DNA from: Rhea pennata
Lineage: Eukaryota > Chordata > Aves > Rheiformes > Rheidae
Reading direction: 5' to 3'
DNA: 64,000 bases
Assembly (NCBI RefSeq): GCF_028389875.1
Contig: NC_084666.1
Location: 28,180,308 to 28,244,307, forward strand
Shown: piece after piece, positions 12,601 through 59,330 of the stretch
Position numbering within the stretch: position 1 is the stretch's first letter
How the letters are laid out: each line of letters starts with the position of its first letter
Notes under the pieces: generated by a model
Told to the model about the DNA's origin: nothing
Database searches by the model: none
What the model saw: the letters and a program-made list of their open reading frames with translations, nothing else
Program-made: the position numbers and the translations under genes

Positions 12601-14967
12601 AGGCACTCTCAGCAAAAGACTGAATGAAAAAGCATGATTATAGTCCTCATTGTTCAAGCAGAGACTATGGTGACTATTAACCAGTGACTTTCTTTGTTCA
12701 TCTCATTTGCCTTTACTCTTTGTTAAAAATAGCAGAGGATTCAGCAGTTCCCTCACTTTTCTTTCCTCATTTTCTTCTCCCCATCCATGCATCTCTGCGC
12801 AGTGTATCTTGTAGGGAAAAGCAATTGCTAGCGAGCTCCTGGCAGCAAAATAATGGAGTCAGCAGCAGAGAAAGTTAGGGTGGGTAGCCTGGGGGACAGG
12901 CAGACCATAAAAGGGATTGAGAGGAGGGAGGAGGAAGACAGAAGGAAACAAGAAGCAGGATGTAGGCAGCGCCCAGCTCCGTGGCTTTCAGCCGTGCCAT
13001 TACCTCACAAGGGAGGCCTCCGAACAAGGCATTACACTGAACTGCTGCAGTTTGACTCTGCAGCTCCCAGCAGCCTTCTGGTCCTTCTCCGTGCTGCCTG
13101 CCTACCCCCTCCAGCAGAGCTCTCCCTCACAACTCCTTTTCACATTTTGTCCCCCTCTAAGTCCCAGCCACCAGTCCCACCCATCCTGATCCCAGTAGCT
13201 CTAGGATAGCAGCTGAATTCCTTCTACTGCTATTATAAAAGCATAATTAATGCAAGTGACTAAAGGCTGATCAGGCCACCAACCTTTGAACTGAGAGTGG
13301 TTAAAGAAGAAGAAAGCTTTACTCTAAGATCTTTCTATAAATATGCTATGTTAGAATAAACTTCCCTGTATAGATTTAAGTCTACTATTACACTCACTAA
13401 CCATTGAAGTGTCAGCAACATCACACTGAAAGGCCATATTGTCAAAAAACTTTTTCTTGTTTTTTCTTACTTTTTAAAGGACTGCAGGTTTTGTTAATAA
13501 AGTAACTGTGCTCATAGAATATATCCGGATTTCCTTAAGGTATTTGACTTGGTAGCAAATCACACAGAATTAACAGACAATGAACTGGATTTACAAACTT
13601 CCATGCATAGCTGTTAATGTTATTAATGGAATATCAGTGAGCATTGCTATATCTAGCAGAGTCCCAAAAGTCTCAACTCATGAATCAAAACAATGTAATG
13701 GTTATACAAATGTGCCAATTATTCACATTCTGGTTAAGTTTTCTGCTGATAAAGATTGTTTTGCTAGCAAATAATAAGGACAGACTACCATTAGAGTAAT
13801 TAGAATTGCTAGATTAGAAGATCCCAGTAAGACATATTTTAATACAGTTAAATACTGTATTAAAGTTAATGTTGGTTCTGAGGAACCAATGCATAGATTG
13901 TACTCAGGGATTGAACGATTCTGGGAAGTATCATAGTGGATAACCACCCCAGCACTAACTTTCAAACAACGCTACGTACAAAGAGATAATGTAATCTCTG
14001 AAGGTATAAAAAGGGAGTACTGCATTAGGCGAAGAAGTGACCCTTCCCCTCCCCCCATACCAGTAGGGCTGCTGCAGCCTTGTGCCTGGCTGTCCCAACA
14101 CCACAGCAGTGCAGGCACCACACCTAACACAATCCATACATGAAGCTTGCACTGACTGCATCCAAGCATCCCCTCTACTCAGTCTTCTGTGAGCTGCATC
14201 CCCCAGATTCGACCACTTCAGCCTTGCTTCCCTCTCTGAGCCTGGAAACTGCTACTCATCTGTTGTGTCATCCCTGCAGGTTGCACCCTTCCTTCTGCCT
14301 GCCGGTTGGTGTTCCTACCTCTGCGCAGCACATGCTGACCCAAATTAAGCTGCTGTGTAGATGAAGCTCGGGAAGAGAAAAGATGTGTGTAGCAATGGTA
14401 GCAAGGGCCCATCCACATCTCACGTACAGATGGAAGGGCAGCCAGAGCACCACAGTGACTCCAGCAGCCAAGGTTTGGAGGTGGTTTGGACAACAGGAGC
14501 TCAGTGAGAGAAGAGACAGCCTCACAACCCCCACCAATCCCTTATACAAAAGCGTATAAAAGCATTGCCCAAGCGGCAATTTCCTCTCACCTTTTACATG
14601 ACTAATGCAAAAGGCTTAAGTGGTATCAGTGGAACAGTTTGCCTGCATGTCACGCAGCCAGGCTCAAGGCTATCACCAGGGCCCTGGACGCTCCTTCCTA
14701 GGGGCTCACCTTGTGTCCTTTAGCAGATTTAAGCGTTTTATCTAGCTATTCTGGTGCTTGGCGCAGAGCTCCCAGGAGGGACTCCGCAGCCCCTGAGGCA
14801 CCGGGGGCGACACCAGCGGCCCGGTCGTTCCCGCGAGGGCGACGCCGCTAGGCAGTCAGCGACGGAGGGTGCCGGGCACCGCGCCGGGAGGCGAAGCGCC
14901 CCAGGGCAGGAGCCGGCAGCGCCGTCTCCCGGCGGGGCCACGAAGCCCAGAGCCCCTAGTCCGCGGG

Positions 14968-15006
14968 GCCGCCAACGGCCGCCGCCAACGGCCGCCGCCA
15001 ACGGCC
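14968..15006. repeat. Three perfect copies of a 13-bp GC repeat with MYB-like cores
   Basis: Three head-to-tail perfect copies of GCCGCCAACGGCC (14968-14980, 14981-14993, 14994-15006). Each contains CAACGG, which fits the MYB consensus YAACKG. The repeat lies 18 bp upstream of the first CRE. It could be a factor-binding array or a simple GC-rich expansion. Confidence 0.9.
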
Positions 15007-15023
15007 GCGGGGCGCCCCCCCCG

Positions 15024-15031
15024 TGACGTCA
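15024..15031. promoter_or_regulatory. Perfect CRE (TGACGTCA)
   Basis: Full palindromic cAMP-response element, the binding site of CREB/ATF factors, inside the CpG island about 290 bp upstream of the start codon. Confidence 0.75.
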
Positions 15032-15084
15032 TCGGCCGGTTGGCCCCGCGCCGGGGAGCGGCTAGAACGGGGGCGCGAGCGTGC

Positions 15085-15092
15085 TGACGTCA
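15085..15092. promoter_or_regulatory. Second perfect CRE (TGACGTCA)
   Basis: A second full CRE palindrome, 61 bp start-to-start from the first and about 40 bp upstream of the YY1-type element, so probably very close to the transcription start. Confidence 0.75.
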
Positions 15093-15127
15093 GCGCGGCA
15101 CGGCGCGGCGGGGCGGGCGGAGGCGGG

Positions 15128-15138
15128 AAGATGGCGGC
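15128..15138 (+). promoter_or_regulatory. YY1-type element (AAGATGGCGGC)
   Basis: Exact match to the YY1 consensus found at the 5' ends of many vertebrate housekeeping transcripts, usually just downstream of the cap site and in sense orientation, as here. It contains an ATG (15131). Confidence 0.7.
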
Positions 15139-15196
15139 GGCGGCCGGACGCGCGCCCTCGGCCCCCTCCCCCGCCGCCGCCCGGCGGCGCAGCTGA
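15131..15196 (+). CDS. Possible 21-codon upstream ORF in the SLAIN2 leader
   Basis: An ATG inside the YY1-type element opens 21 codons (rich in Ala, Pro and Arg) and stops at TGA 15194-15196, 120 nt before the main start. Its context is strong (A at -3, G at +4). It is translated only if transcription starts upstream of 15131. With a cap site close to the YY1 element, some transcripts would include it with a very short leader, which favours leaky scanning. No peptide function is implied. Confidence 0.35.
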   Translation: MAAAAGRAPSAPSPAAARRRS

Positions 15197-15281
15197 GGCG
15201 GCGGCGGCGGCGGCAGCAGCAGGCATCGCGGCGCGGCCGCCCCGCCCCGCCCCGCCCTCCTCCCGCCGCAGGGCCCCGGCC

Positions 15282-15287
15282 ATGTAG
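15282..15287 (+). CDS. Minimal start-stop upstream ORF (ATGTAG)
   Basis: ATG followed directly by TAG, with G at -3 and T at +4, 30 nt before the SLAIN2 start codon. Such elements encode only initiator methionine; in known cases they hold ribosomes at the start codon and reduce downstream initiation. The sequence shows only the element; the effect here is inference. Confidence 0.5.
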   Translation: M

Positions 15288-15316
15288 ACGGGGCGGCGCG
15301 GCCGCCCGCCGACATC

Positions 15317-51283
<35,967 letters not shown>

Positions 51284-52413
51284 ACTGCAAAGTTTCAGTG
51301 CTCATGGATACTTCCTCACCAGGCTAAAAGACAGCTTGATTATACAGACTGTTCAGATGTGACTTTTGGGATTTGTAAAAATCCCAGACCTCTCTGTCTC
51401 TAATTAGCACAAACTGGCAGAGATTATAAAGCAGCACTTTAATGACATCTAACATCAGATGTTTGGTGATCATACAATCGCTTTTACATCGCATTTACGA
51501 AATTGCTATCAGTTCTGTTGGGTTTTTTTTCCTTGCTTGCTAGAAGTGTATCAATTTGAGCATTTATGACAGTGGCCAATGGCTGGGTAAAAACCTAACA
51601 AATGCCAAAGAAATGTCCATCTTGAAAAGCAGCAAGTATAACAGCCAACTTACTTTGTCCAAAACTTCAGTCTGTTTTAATTCAGCAGAGAGATTGGTGA
51701 ATATGTACAACTGAAACAAGACTATATTAATCAGAGTTAATACTTTGATTTCAGACTGCTACAGTGCTAGTGAAACATTGACTTTAACAATTGTATAAAA
51801 TTCTTGTTGGGGAAAGTGGTACGTACATCCTTCAGAAAGAATCAGATGTTACTCTGAAGGATTAAGCAGAACAGTAAATAGTAGTCATAACTTTTTTTTT
51901 TAAAGTGGTAAAGGTTTGAATGTAGCAGATACACACAAATGCAATAGTATAGATTGCATCTTTCCTATGTTGATTTGATATATCAGTTTTACATGCTCTT
52001 GTAAGTTTGATTGCCAAAAGGGCTTGGTATCAGTTGTACAATCTTTCTAAACCTAAAATTCCTTGCTCAGGAAAGATGGCCTTTGCTATTGTAGCTACAT
52101 TTTTAACACATGGCTTGCTATTTGGGGAAAACTTTTTTATAGCAGGTTTCCTAAAAAGGAAAGAGCAAGTAGTACTATTAATTTGTTCTTATACCATACC
52201 ACTATGCTTACAGCCTGGAACACAACTGTAAATGCTGATAGTTAATGAGAAGGAAACACAACTATGCACTTGTAACATACAAATTCCAAGGTAAATGAGT
52301 TGTACTCTTGATGCCAAATGATATTCATTTAGGTGATGTTCCATGGTATGAGGGAGTTTACTGTATCCTATTTTTTTACTTTCATCCATTTCTTAAATTG
52401 GTTTATTTTAAAT

Positions 52414-52421
52414 TGTAAATA
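52414..52421 (+). promoter_or_regulatory. Pumilio-type element (TGTAAATA)
   Basis: Exact match to the Pumilio consensus TGTANATA in sense orientation within the presumed 3'UTR. In the RNA it could bind PUM1/PUM2 and reduce stability or translation. Single 8-mers occur often by chance in AT-rich DNA. Confidence 0.4.
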
Positions 52422-52792
52422 TTTTTACAGAAGTTATTGCCCATGTAAGTGTGTTTAAATATGTACTTTGCCTTACATATGTGTATCTGACATTACTGGT
52501 AACAGACTATGAAACCTGCTACATCTGTTTACAAACTATTAAATTCCTCTGGTGGCTCTGACTTACTCTAGCACTCACATCTTGGTCAGAAGAACTCAAT
52601 CATATATTTAGCATTTGAACCATTGCTTTCTGTTTTGGAAGATGTCATGCAAATGTTTAAAACATTGTATTGGGTGGGAAGATGAAATGGAAGGGATTTT
52701 GTTTGAAGCTTTTTTAGCATTTCGGATGTACAGTTGATGAAATAACAGAACGTGAATGATATCTTTTGTGCAATGACTGACAAACACTAAAA

Positions 52793-52824
52793 GTTGGATT
52801 AGATGGTAGGTGGCCTTCAACCCC
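52793..52824 (+). mobile_element. Possible worn CR1 3'-end relic
   Basis: GTTGGATTAGATGG followed by a GGCCTTCAACCCC block resembles the conserved CR1 terminal segment (compare 1242-1275) with several changes and no clear octamers. Too short to be sure. Confidence 0.35.
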
Positions 52825-53894
52825 ATTAGTATCAGAGTTGTAAACTGCTGGTGTACTTTGATTCCCACCACAGAGAGGATAACTAATCCTGAAATTCTAG
52901 CACTTGAATTTTAGGTCAGCATTGACATATTCCTGGATGAAAAGCCATGCAATACTACTTGAGTTGGAAGAAGCCAGATGGGAAGGAGAGGAGACTAATT
53001 TGCAGCTCTAATTACTCAAGCAGCTGTAGGCAAACTTTGGATTGACCAATGACTTCACACTCCAGACTAAGATCTGTGCTGAGACTTTCAAGTCAGGGTA
53101 TCAAGTATTCTGTAAGTATCAAGTATACTGCTTTCAGCAGGGGTAAAGATCCCACCTTCCACCATTAGACCAGTATATACCACTGATCTAGCCGTGTGCC
53201 ATTTTCTGGCACAGATGATGGATATTAATTAGTAAATATCTCATGTACCTACTATGCAGAAGAAAGAACTAGATCAAATGTACCTATTCCTATTAAAGTC
53301 CAAATTTAAACATTTCAGCATTTTACAAAGCAATGCTGCAGTCTTCATTGAAAATAGGAAAATTTTAATTGGTGGATTCTTTTAAACAATTAACTTTTAA
53401 ATCTTGAAAGTCAGTTTAGAGGAAGATATTGGGGTTTTACCATGGCTGCATCAAATTATTGTGTTCCCTTAAGTAATTCATCATTTGGATAAGTTGAGCT
53501 TAACTTCTGTAAGCGTTCTTTTCTCTGCTATTCCACTCCCCCTGAAACATAGATAACAACTTCCTGAAAAGAGAAACTGTCTGTTTACTAGGAAGCCTTT
53601 GTGCATTACCAGTTTATTGATATCAGGAAATCGTGGGGCTCCGTGTTTAGAGATATACTGCAGAAGTGTGGAAATATGGATTTGATAAACTAGTGCCTAT
53701 GATTTACTTAACTTATGTTTGATATAGTAGTAAGGGTTTTATGAATGTGGATTACTTTTTGTGCCAACAGCTCGGAATTGTTGTATGTATGTAGGCAGAA
53801 AGACTTGTTCTGCTTCCAAAGTTATTTAATTTTTTGTGTTTGAATGTTTTTGTAAGTGTTAAAAGTGTAAAATATATATATAAAATATTCTTAC

Positions 53895-53900
53895 CATAAA
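53895..53900 (+). terminator. Candidate variant poly(A) signal (CATAAA)
   Basis: Lies just downstream of an AT-rich TATAAA-containing run and is followed within 30 nt by T/G-rich sequence. It is my preferred 3' end for SLAIN2, but it is a weak, non-canonical signal. Confidence 0.35.
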
Positions 53901-53910
53901 ACACTTCCTG

Positions 53911-56900
53911 GGTCATTATTTTTCTAACAAACTGTTTTTAAAAAGCCTTTAGAATTTTAGAAGACTTTTTTTGTTTTGTTTTTAAGAACTGTGTCAAACT
54001 GCCAAATCCTAGACCTTAGTTCTTACACATATTTATGTACCTGCAATTACAATGTTCCAATAGTTAGCAAGATCAATACTGACCCTGTTATTCATAAATT
54101 GAGTCTAACACTGTATTTGGGTCAAAACTCTGGTACACCGTCTGCCTTTCAGTTTTACAGAATTCTTCTCACTTCAGACCATTGAAAGAATGTTTTCATT
54201 TTGAAAATTCTGGAATTCATTCTTACACGAATAATTGAGCAACGTAAGACTGTAGCTAGTAAGCCTTCCCTAAACTATTCAGTGTAAGTTTTATCTATTT
54301 CAAATATGAATGCCTATATCTTTTGATGGATAACAAGAAGCCTTGAATATTTTTTAGGAGCAGTGTGTGGCCAACAACTCTTCTTAGCCATTGCTTTGTA
54401 CTTGTGCCTTCTTCCAAGCAATATTTTATGCTTTTAGTGCTACATTCCTTTCTGTTGCCTGTTTTGACTTACATACATACAAGAAGTTTGTTTTGAACTT
54501 GGGAATTTTCTGTAATCTGCATTTTGCTGCAGAGCAATATATGCAACAGTCTGCATGTGCTGCCACACATTGATCGAATCATCAAATTACTGCCTTTATA
54601 CTAAAGCTAGTTTTATTGCTTATCTACTTGACCACTGTAGTAGGTTGCAAATAATCAAACTTCACCGTTCTGAAATCTAGAACGCTTTGAGTAAGATGAG
54701 TGAAATAATTAACAAACTCCTTGCAGTTTTTTTTCTTTTTTTTTAATGCAGGTCATTATAGTGGAGATGCTACATAACAATTTTGTAACAATAGCTGAGA
54801 TGTGACAAGATATGGTAAGCGTCTTTCTCTAATGTGAATACCATCTTTTTATCATGTTGGCATTAATATAATTAAGTTTACTTCTATTTGATGTGTTACT
54901 GTTAAATGTATTTAATAAAATGTAACCACTGAGGTTCACTGTTAATTATTTATCCTATTACTATTTATATTATATATTATTTGTTTATTTTAGGGTATTT
55001 AGTAATTAAGTCCACAGATAGAAATGTTTCACCCTGTCTAGCTGTCCTATTCATATAGAGCCGGCTTCACATCTTCTAAAATCTGATCCACTCCCTCTTC
55101 CCTCATGATTTTTATTTTAGTTTAGCAATCAAACAGTTTTCTTCCCTTCTCCCCACTCCCTGAAAATAAAGAGCAGTGTCAGAATCACAGGCAAGACAGT
55201 GCCCTTTCCTGATACTCTTATAGCAGATTTCTGTAACACACTCTTCTATGTAAAACTATTATTTATAGTTAGCATCATGATATGCCAGGACTTGAGATAG
55301 CAAAGATTATTTCTGCAGTTCCCTTATTTTGAGAGAAAATATGACAAATCCTTAGGTTTGGGTATAGAAGTGCTAGGTCATGAATTATTTGATAGTGCAT
55401 TACCAATTGCAGCCTATGAGACTGTTTGCAATGGTGAAGAAAAATAAATGATAAACATGTAATGGTAAGGAGGCAGAAGGCTGCTTATGCTGACAAAGTA
55501 AAGCTGCGTATGCTGCTGAAGCTTTTGAGTGGCTGAAGAGCACCCAGTTGTGATAAATTTAAACTAATATTTTAATTCAAATATTTGAGAATGAAAGAAA
55601 AACATTGTGGAAAGCTTGTTAAATACAATAATGTATCTTTAGTTCTGCCTCTTTTGCTTGGGAAAAAAAAAGACCGGTAAACTTGAATAATTTTTTTTAC
55701 ATTTTAAGTAAAACAACTGCAAAGTGAGTTTCTCTGATTAAAACATAGACACGTGCGCACGCACACACACACGCACAAAACCCTTAAGCTGCCTGACTTG
55801 GGTATTTGCCATTTTTTAGTACAAGACTGACACCTACAGGTAGTGCATGTGCAGTCTTGTTTCAGGAAGAGGAGGACACTGATGTTCAGGGTCTCTCCAG
55901 TATGGATCCTCATTTTACCACAGAACTTCACAGTAACAAAGATGCTTTCTCCTCTGCCTAAGAGTCTTTTATTAATTCCCTAGTTACTACAGTTCTGGGT
56001 GAAGACTTGAAAGGAGCAAAGGCTCCTTTGGATTCATTTTCCATGGAATTGGTTCGTAATGGTATTTTCAGGACTGGTATGTTACACACTTGTACAGTCT
56101 ATCACTGCCCTCTTTTGTGCCCACTCAGCAGAGAACACAAAATGTAGTAGTATGGATTAAACTCAGTTACAGGTCTTTGGCAGGATTAAAGGAGGAGGTA
56201 GCTAAAATGAATACCTACCAGCAAAGTGATTTTTCCACTCAGTGTGTCATGTATACCTGTTAAAAACAGCGAATTACCAAAATAAATAAATAAATAAATA
56301 AAAGTTTTAGAAATACAATTAGCTTTAAAAGTTCTTTGAACAGAATGTGCTGGGAGGAGTGAGATTCTGGATGCAGAGTTTCAGCTCACACGAGACTGAA
56401 AAACTGACTTCGCTCCTTCAGAAAACGGTAAGACTAAACAGAAGAATTTGCTAGTACTGTTGTAAGCTGAGCTCCTGACATTAATTTATACATAGGCAAT
56501 AATATAACTCCATTTTCTGTTGGAAAATGGTTTTAGTATTTACAGATAAAAAGAGAGCAGTTTGTGATGGCTTTTCTCCTAGTGCGCTTGACCTCCCTTG
56601 CTTCATTAACGTCTCCCTGAAAGCTTACATCTGTTGTCAGCTACAGCAAGTGACGTTCAAAAAATAAGCATATATTAGGTGCACGTGGTATATGTGCTGT
56701 ACCGAGCTCTGAGGTCAGACAGCAAGACAGAGTATAAAACAGAACTAGTACAAACAACTTTGTCAGACTTCAAACAAACTATTCCCTTCATGTGGTCTTT
56801 CTAGCCACTCAAAAACCCCTGAGACAAGCTACTTCCATGTTCCTCCAGCCACAAAGATATGAGCAGAAGGAGGCAAATAACTGACATCCCAGCTTTTTCA

Positions 56901-57359
56901 ACTCAAAAGATAATTTGGAAGGTGCTTTACTTTATGTAGTATATTTTTCAAGCTTTGTTGCACAATGCACAAATAGGTGAATTGATAAAACTAGAGTCAT
57001 TTCTCATGTAAATGATAACTCATTTTTGAAAATATCACTTTCAGTATGACATACTTTCCTACTAAAAATGCTTGGTGAAGTTAGGTAGTATACTGTTCTG
57101 TCCTGATCTGCATAGGCTTGCTTTTCTGCTTTCAGGGAAAGAGCACTCATAGATGCATTCAGCTGGTTTCTTTCTATAAGAAGGTCAGTTAGCATCTTTG
57201 AAACATTAGAGTGGTTTTTTTAATAAAATCTCTATAGCAAAAGGAAGGTGAAAAAAGACACTATTCTCCATCTCCTTCCCCCAAAGCTGGTTATTAAAAT
57301 GGAAGTAGCTCAGCAATGCCTTGACTTGAAACTCCGCATTGCTCTCAACTGATTAAACT
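53911..57359. other. DNA 3' of SLAIN2, no gene seen
   Basis: AT-rich DNA without a credible coding region. Canonical AATAAA hexamers at 54914-54919, 55165-55170 and 55443-55448 could extend the SLAIN2 3'UTR. Simple repeats: a CA-rich run at 55751-55777 and an (AATA)n run at about 56280-56303. Confidence 0.7.
54914..54919 (+). terminator. First canonical AATAAA after the SLAIN2 stop
   Basis: The first AATAAA I find downstream of the stop codon, 3.6 kb away. It would give a longer 3'UTR if the weak signals near 53,900 are bypassed. The downstream region is only moderately GT-rich. Confidence 0.35.
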
Positions 57360-58560
57360 TATCTATGCGCGTGAGAAATGTCTGAGTCGTAGCAGGCGGG
57401 CAGCACGGGCGGCCCCTGCTCCGGCTCCCGGCCCTTCGGCTGGCGCTTGGCAGTCTGCCCCAGCCGTCCCGGGCCTCTCCGCCCGCTGAAGGGCACGAGC
57501 GCGCCAGGCTGTACGCCCAGCTACAAAAACCTTCGTTAGCTGGCCCTGCTTTATTCCCCGCAGTTAACATTACAGCATCGTTTCACGGTGCTTCTGCTGC
57601 AGGTGGGTGCCAAAACGCCCGTGGGAGAAAGCGAAGGTGGCCCAAGCCCTGCGGGGCGGGGGCAGCACCCTGGTCGGGCTGCTGGTGAGGTCAGGTGAGC
57701 CGCGCTTCGGCTCTGCCGCGTAATCTCGCCGCCTCAGGCAGAGCTGTTTCTCCTTCCGAGGACTGGCGGGACAAGCGGAACGCGTGCCAGCTTAGATATT
57801 TCCTGATTCTTCTTCAAAACTGAACTTCTGCTGAAGCAGATGGTGCCATTCTGAGAGGACCGGACAAACCCTCTGCTCTTCACCCCGTTCCCACCTAAAC
57901 CTGCAGTTTCCCAGATCTGTGGTTGTCCACGTCGCGCAATTTATTCACCCAAATGCTGAGCCCTGAGCGAGGTTATATAGTTCCCGTTCACCTGCTGTGA
58001 TGCAGGCCAGCTAGGAAAGCCAGCGGAAACCAGTGTTAACGCTGCTTGACCCGATTTGTCTTCAACAGCGGTAACGAGGACGTCGTCCTGCCTCGCTCGC
58101 TCCGAAGGAGCGCGCGGGCCCGGGGACGGGGCAGGTGCTCTGCCACCCGGAGGAGAGGGGCGGCGAGTCACTCCACAGCGTGCCTGTGGCACTGCTCTAA
58201 GTTGAGCTTGTGAGACCAAACGTCACGCAGCCGATGATAGCATCTACTCTGCTAAGCGCTGGCAAGTTCAAGCTGCTTTCTCCTGACCAGTATGCAGGGA
58301 TTCAGCTATCTGGTGGGCTTCACACCTTTACGATTTCTCTCCCTATGAAAATATGTAGTCCAGTATAAACTACTAGCGTTTTTGAGTGGAGCAGGGGGCT
58401 AGAACTAATTTGCAAGCAAGTGCACGAGCCATTTTACGTGCAAGCACGTGCTCGCCGGCTGTCAAAGCCAAGCTTCGTGCCTAACGGCCCCGGGGCAGGA
58501 GAGGACCAGGACAGCACACTGCTCCCGCTCCCAAATAACTAACTTACCACCTGCCAGTGG
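57360..58560. promoter_or_regulatory. Second GC/CpG-rich patch, possible promoter or enhancer
   Basis: Within AT-rich DNA, 57,360-57,780 and 58,060-58,200 are rich in CpG and GC, with a CACGTG E-box at 58445-58450. Several GTGAG-type donor-like strings occur near 57,680-57,700. Open frames here do not resemble known proteins. In mammals SLC10A4 lies downstream of SLAIN2; I looked for its conserved transporter segments in this window and did not find them. The patch may be the promoter of an unannotated RNA, a distal enhancer, or an outlying 5' region of the next gene. Confidence 0.35.
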
Positions 58561-59317
58561 GGGCTTGCTGCTGCGTAACAGGGGCTACTGATTTCTAACC
58601 TTCATTTGCTCCACTTCAGCACAGACGTGACTTGAACTCAGACCTCCTCCACCTGGACTGAGCGTATCACTTGCAGACATGGAGTACAAAAAATAGTCGG
58701 TTGCCTTATTGGTCTCAAAACACGTAACTTGCAGTGGGTATTGCACTCTGTTTCACCCATTTCTAACCAACCCACCCATCCCAGGCAATTCCTCTGTGTC
58801 CTTCTGCATCCTCTTCATTTCGAAGGTAACTAAATAACATTCACTACCAAGGCAATTCACTGAAGTCTGCCCACCAACAACCTCCTCCCAGACCCAAATG
58901 TCCCTTTTTTCCCAGGCAGCCGCCCCCCCCCACCATTGCCTTCTTTTTTTTGTGCTTTGCATTTCTTAGCCATCTTCACATCTTCCTCAAGTTAACTACT
59001 TTTATAATTTTATTACTGTTCAATTGGATTAAATATACTAAAACTATTTAATCCAGAAGTCAGTTATTTTATTAAGGAGCTATTTTGCTAATCAAACATG
59101 GTTTAGTGGTATTAATAATAATGTGGGCATTAGATGCCATGGTGAGCTTTGCAGCATTAAAAACAGGTAATTACATTTATAGGTCATTTTTGCACTCTGT
59201 TTTAGCCATTCTATTTTACTGCCTTTCATGCTTTTTTTTTTTTCCTGTCTTCTAAATATTTCTTTCTTTCTTTTGTTTGGATCTCCTCTGTCGAGCAGTA
59301 CGGCTCCATCATCCAGA

Positions 59318-59330
59318 CACTAGAGGGTGG
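59318..59330 (+). promoter_or_regulatory. CTCF-like motif downstream of SLAIN2
   Basis: CACTAGAGGGTGG fits the CTCF core with one weaker position, in the same forward orientation as the upstream motifs at 7941 and 9645. Confidence 0.3.

Larger units (their letters stand above)
1302..14740. other. Intergenic DNA upstream of SLAIN2, no gene seen
   Basis: About 13.4 kb of AT-rich DNA without a coding region I can support. The longest open frames (for example 9003-9431 +, 11776-11985 -, 12853-13209 +) overlap open frames on the other strand, lack recognisable motifs, and are of a length expected by chance. In mammals the kinase gene TEC lies upstream of SLAIN2 in the divergent direction. I looked for TEC-like PH, SH3, SH2 or kinase motifs on the minus strand and found none, though non-coding TEC exons could be present. 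GC content rises from about 12.8 kb towards the promoter. Confidence 0.7.
51284..53910 (+). other. SLAIN2: Probable SLAIN2 3'UTR
   Basis: Continuous with the terminal exon; I see no canonical AATAAA for the first 2.6 kb. A likely distal end is near 53,900, where variant signals TATAAA (about 53879) and CATAAA (53895-53900) are followed by a T/G-rich stretch. A shorter form could use ATTAAA at about 52538, which is followed by a GT-rich segment. It contains a Pumilio-type site at 52414 and a possible CR1 relic at 52793. The end point is inferred. Confidence 0.5.

Noticed and set aside
12853..13209. A 118-codon + strand frame before the promoter
   Set aside because: Low-complexity Pro/Ser/Arg content in GC-richer DNA, with an overlapping frame in another phase and no recognisable family.
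57941..58219. Possible SLC10A4 coding exon in the downstream CpG-rich patch
   Set aside because: None of the frames shows the conserved transmembrane segments of the SLC10 family; only gene order in mammals suggested it.
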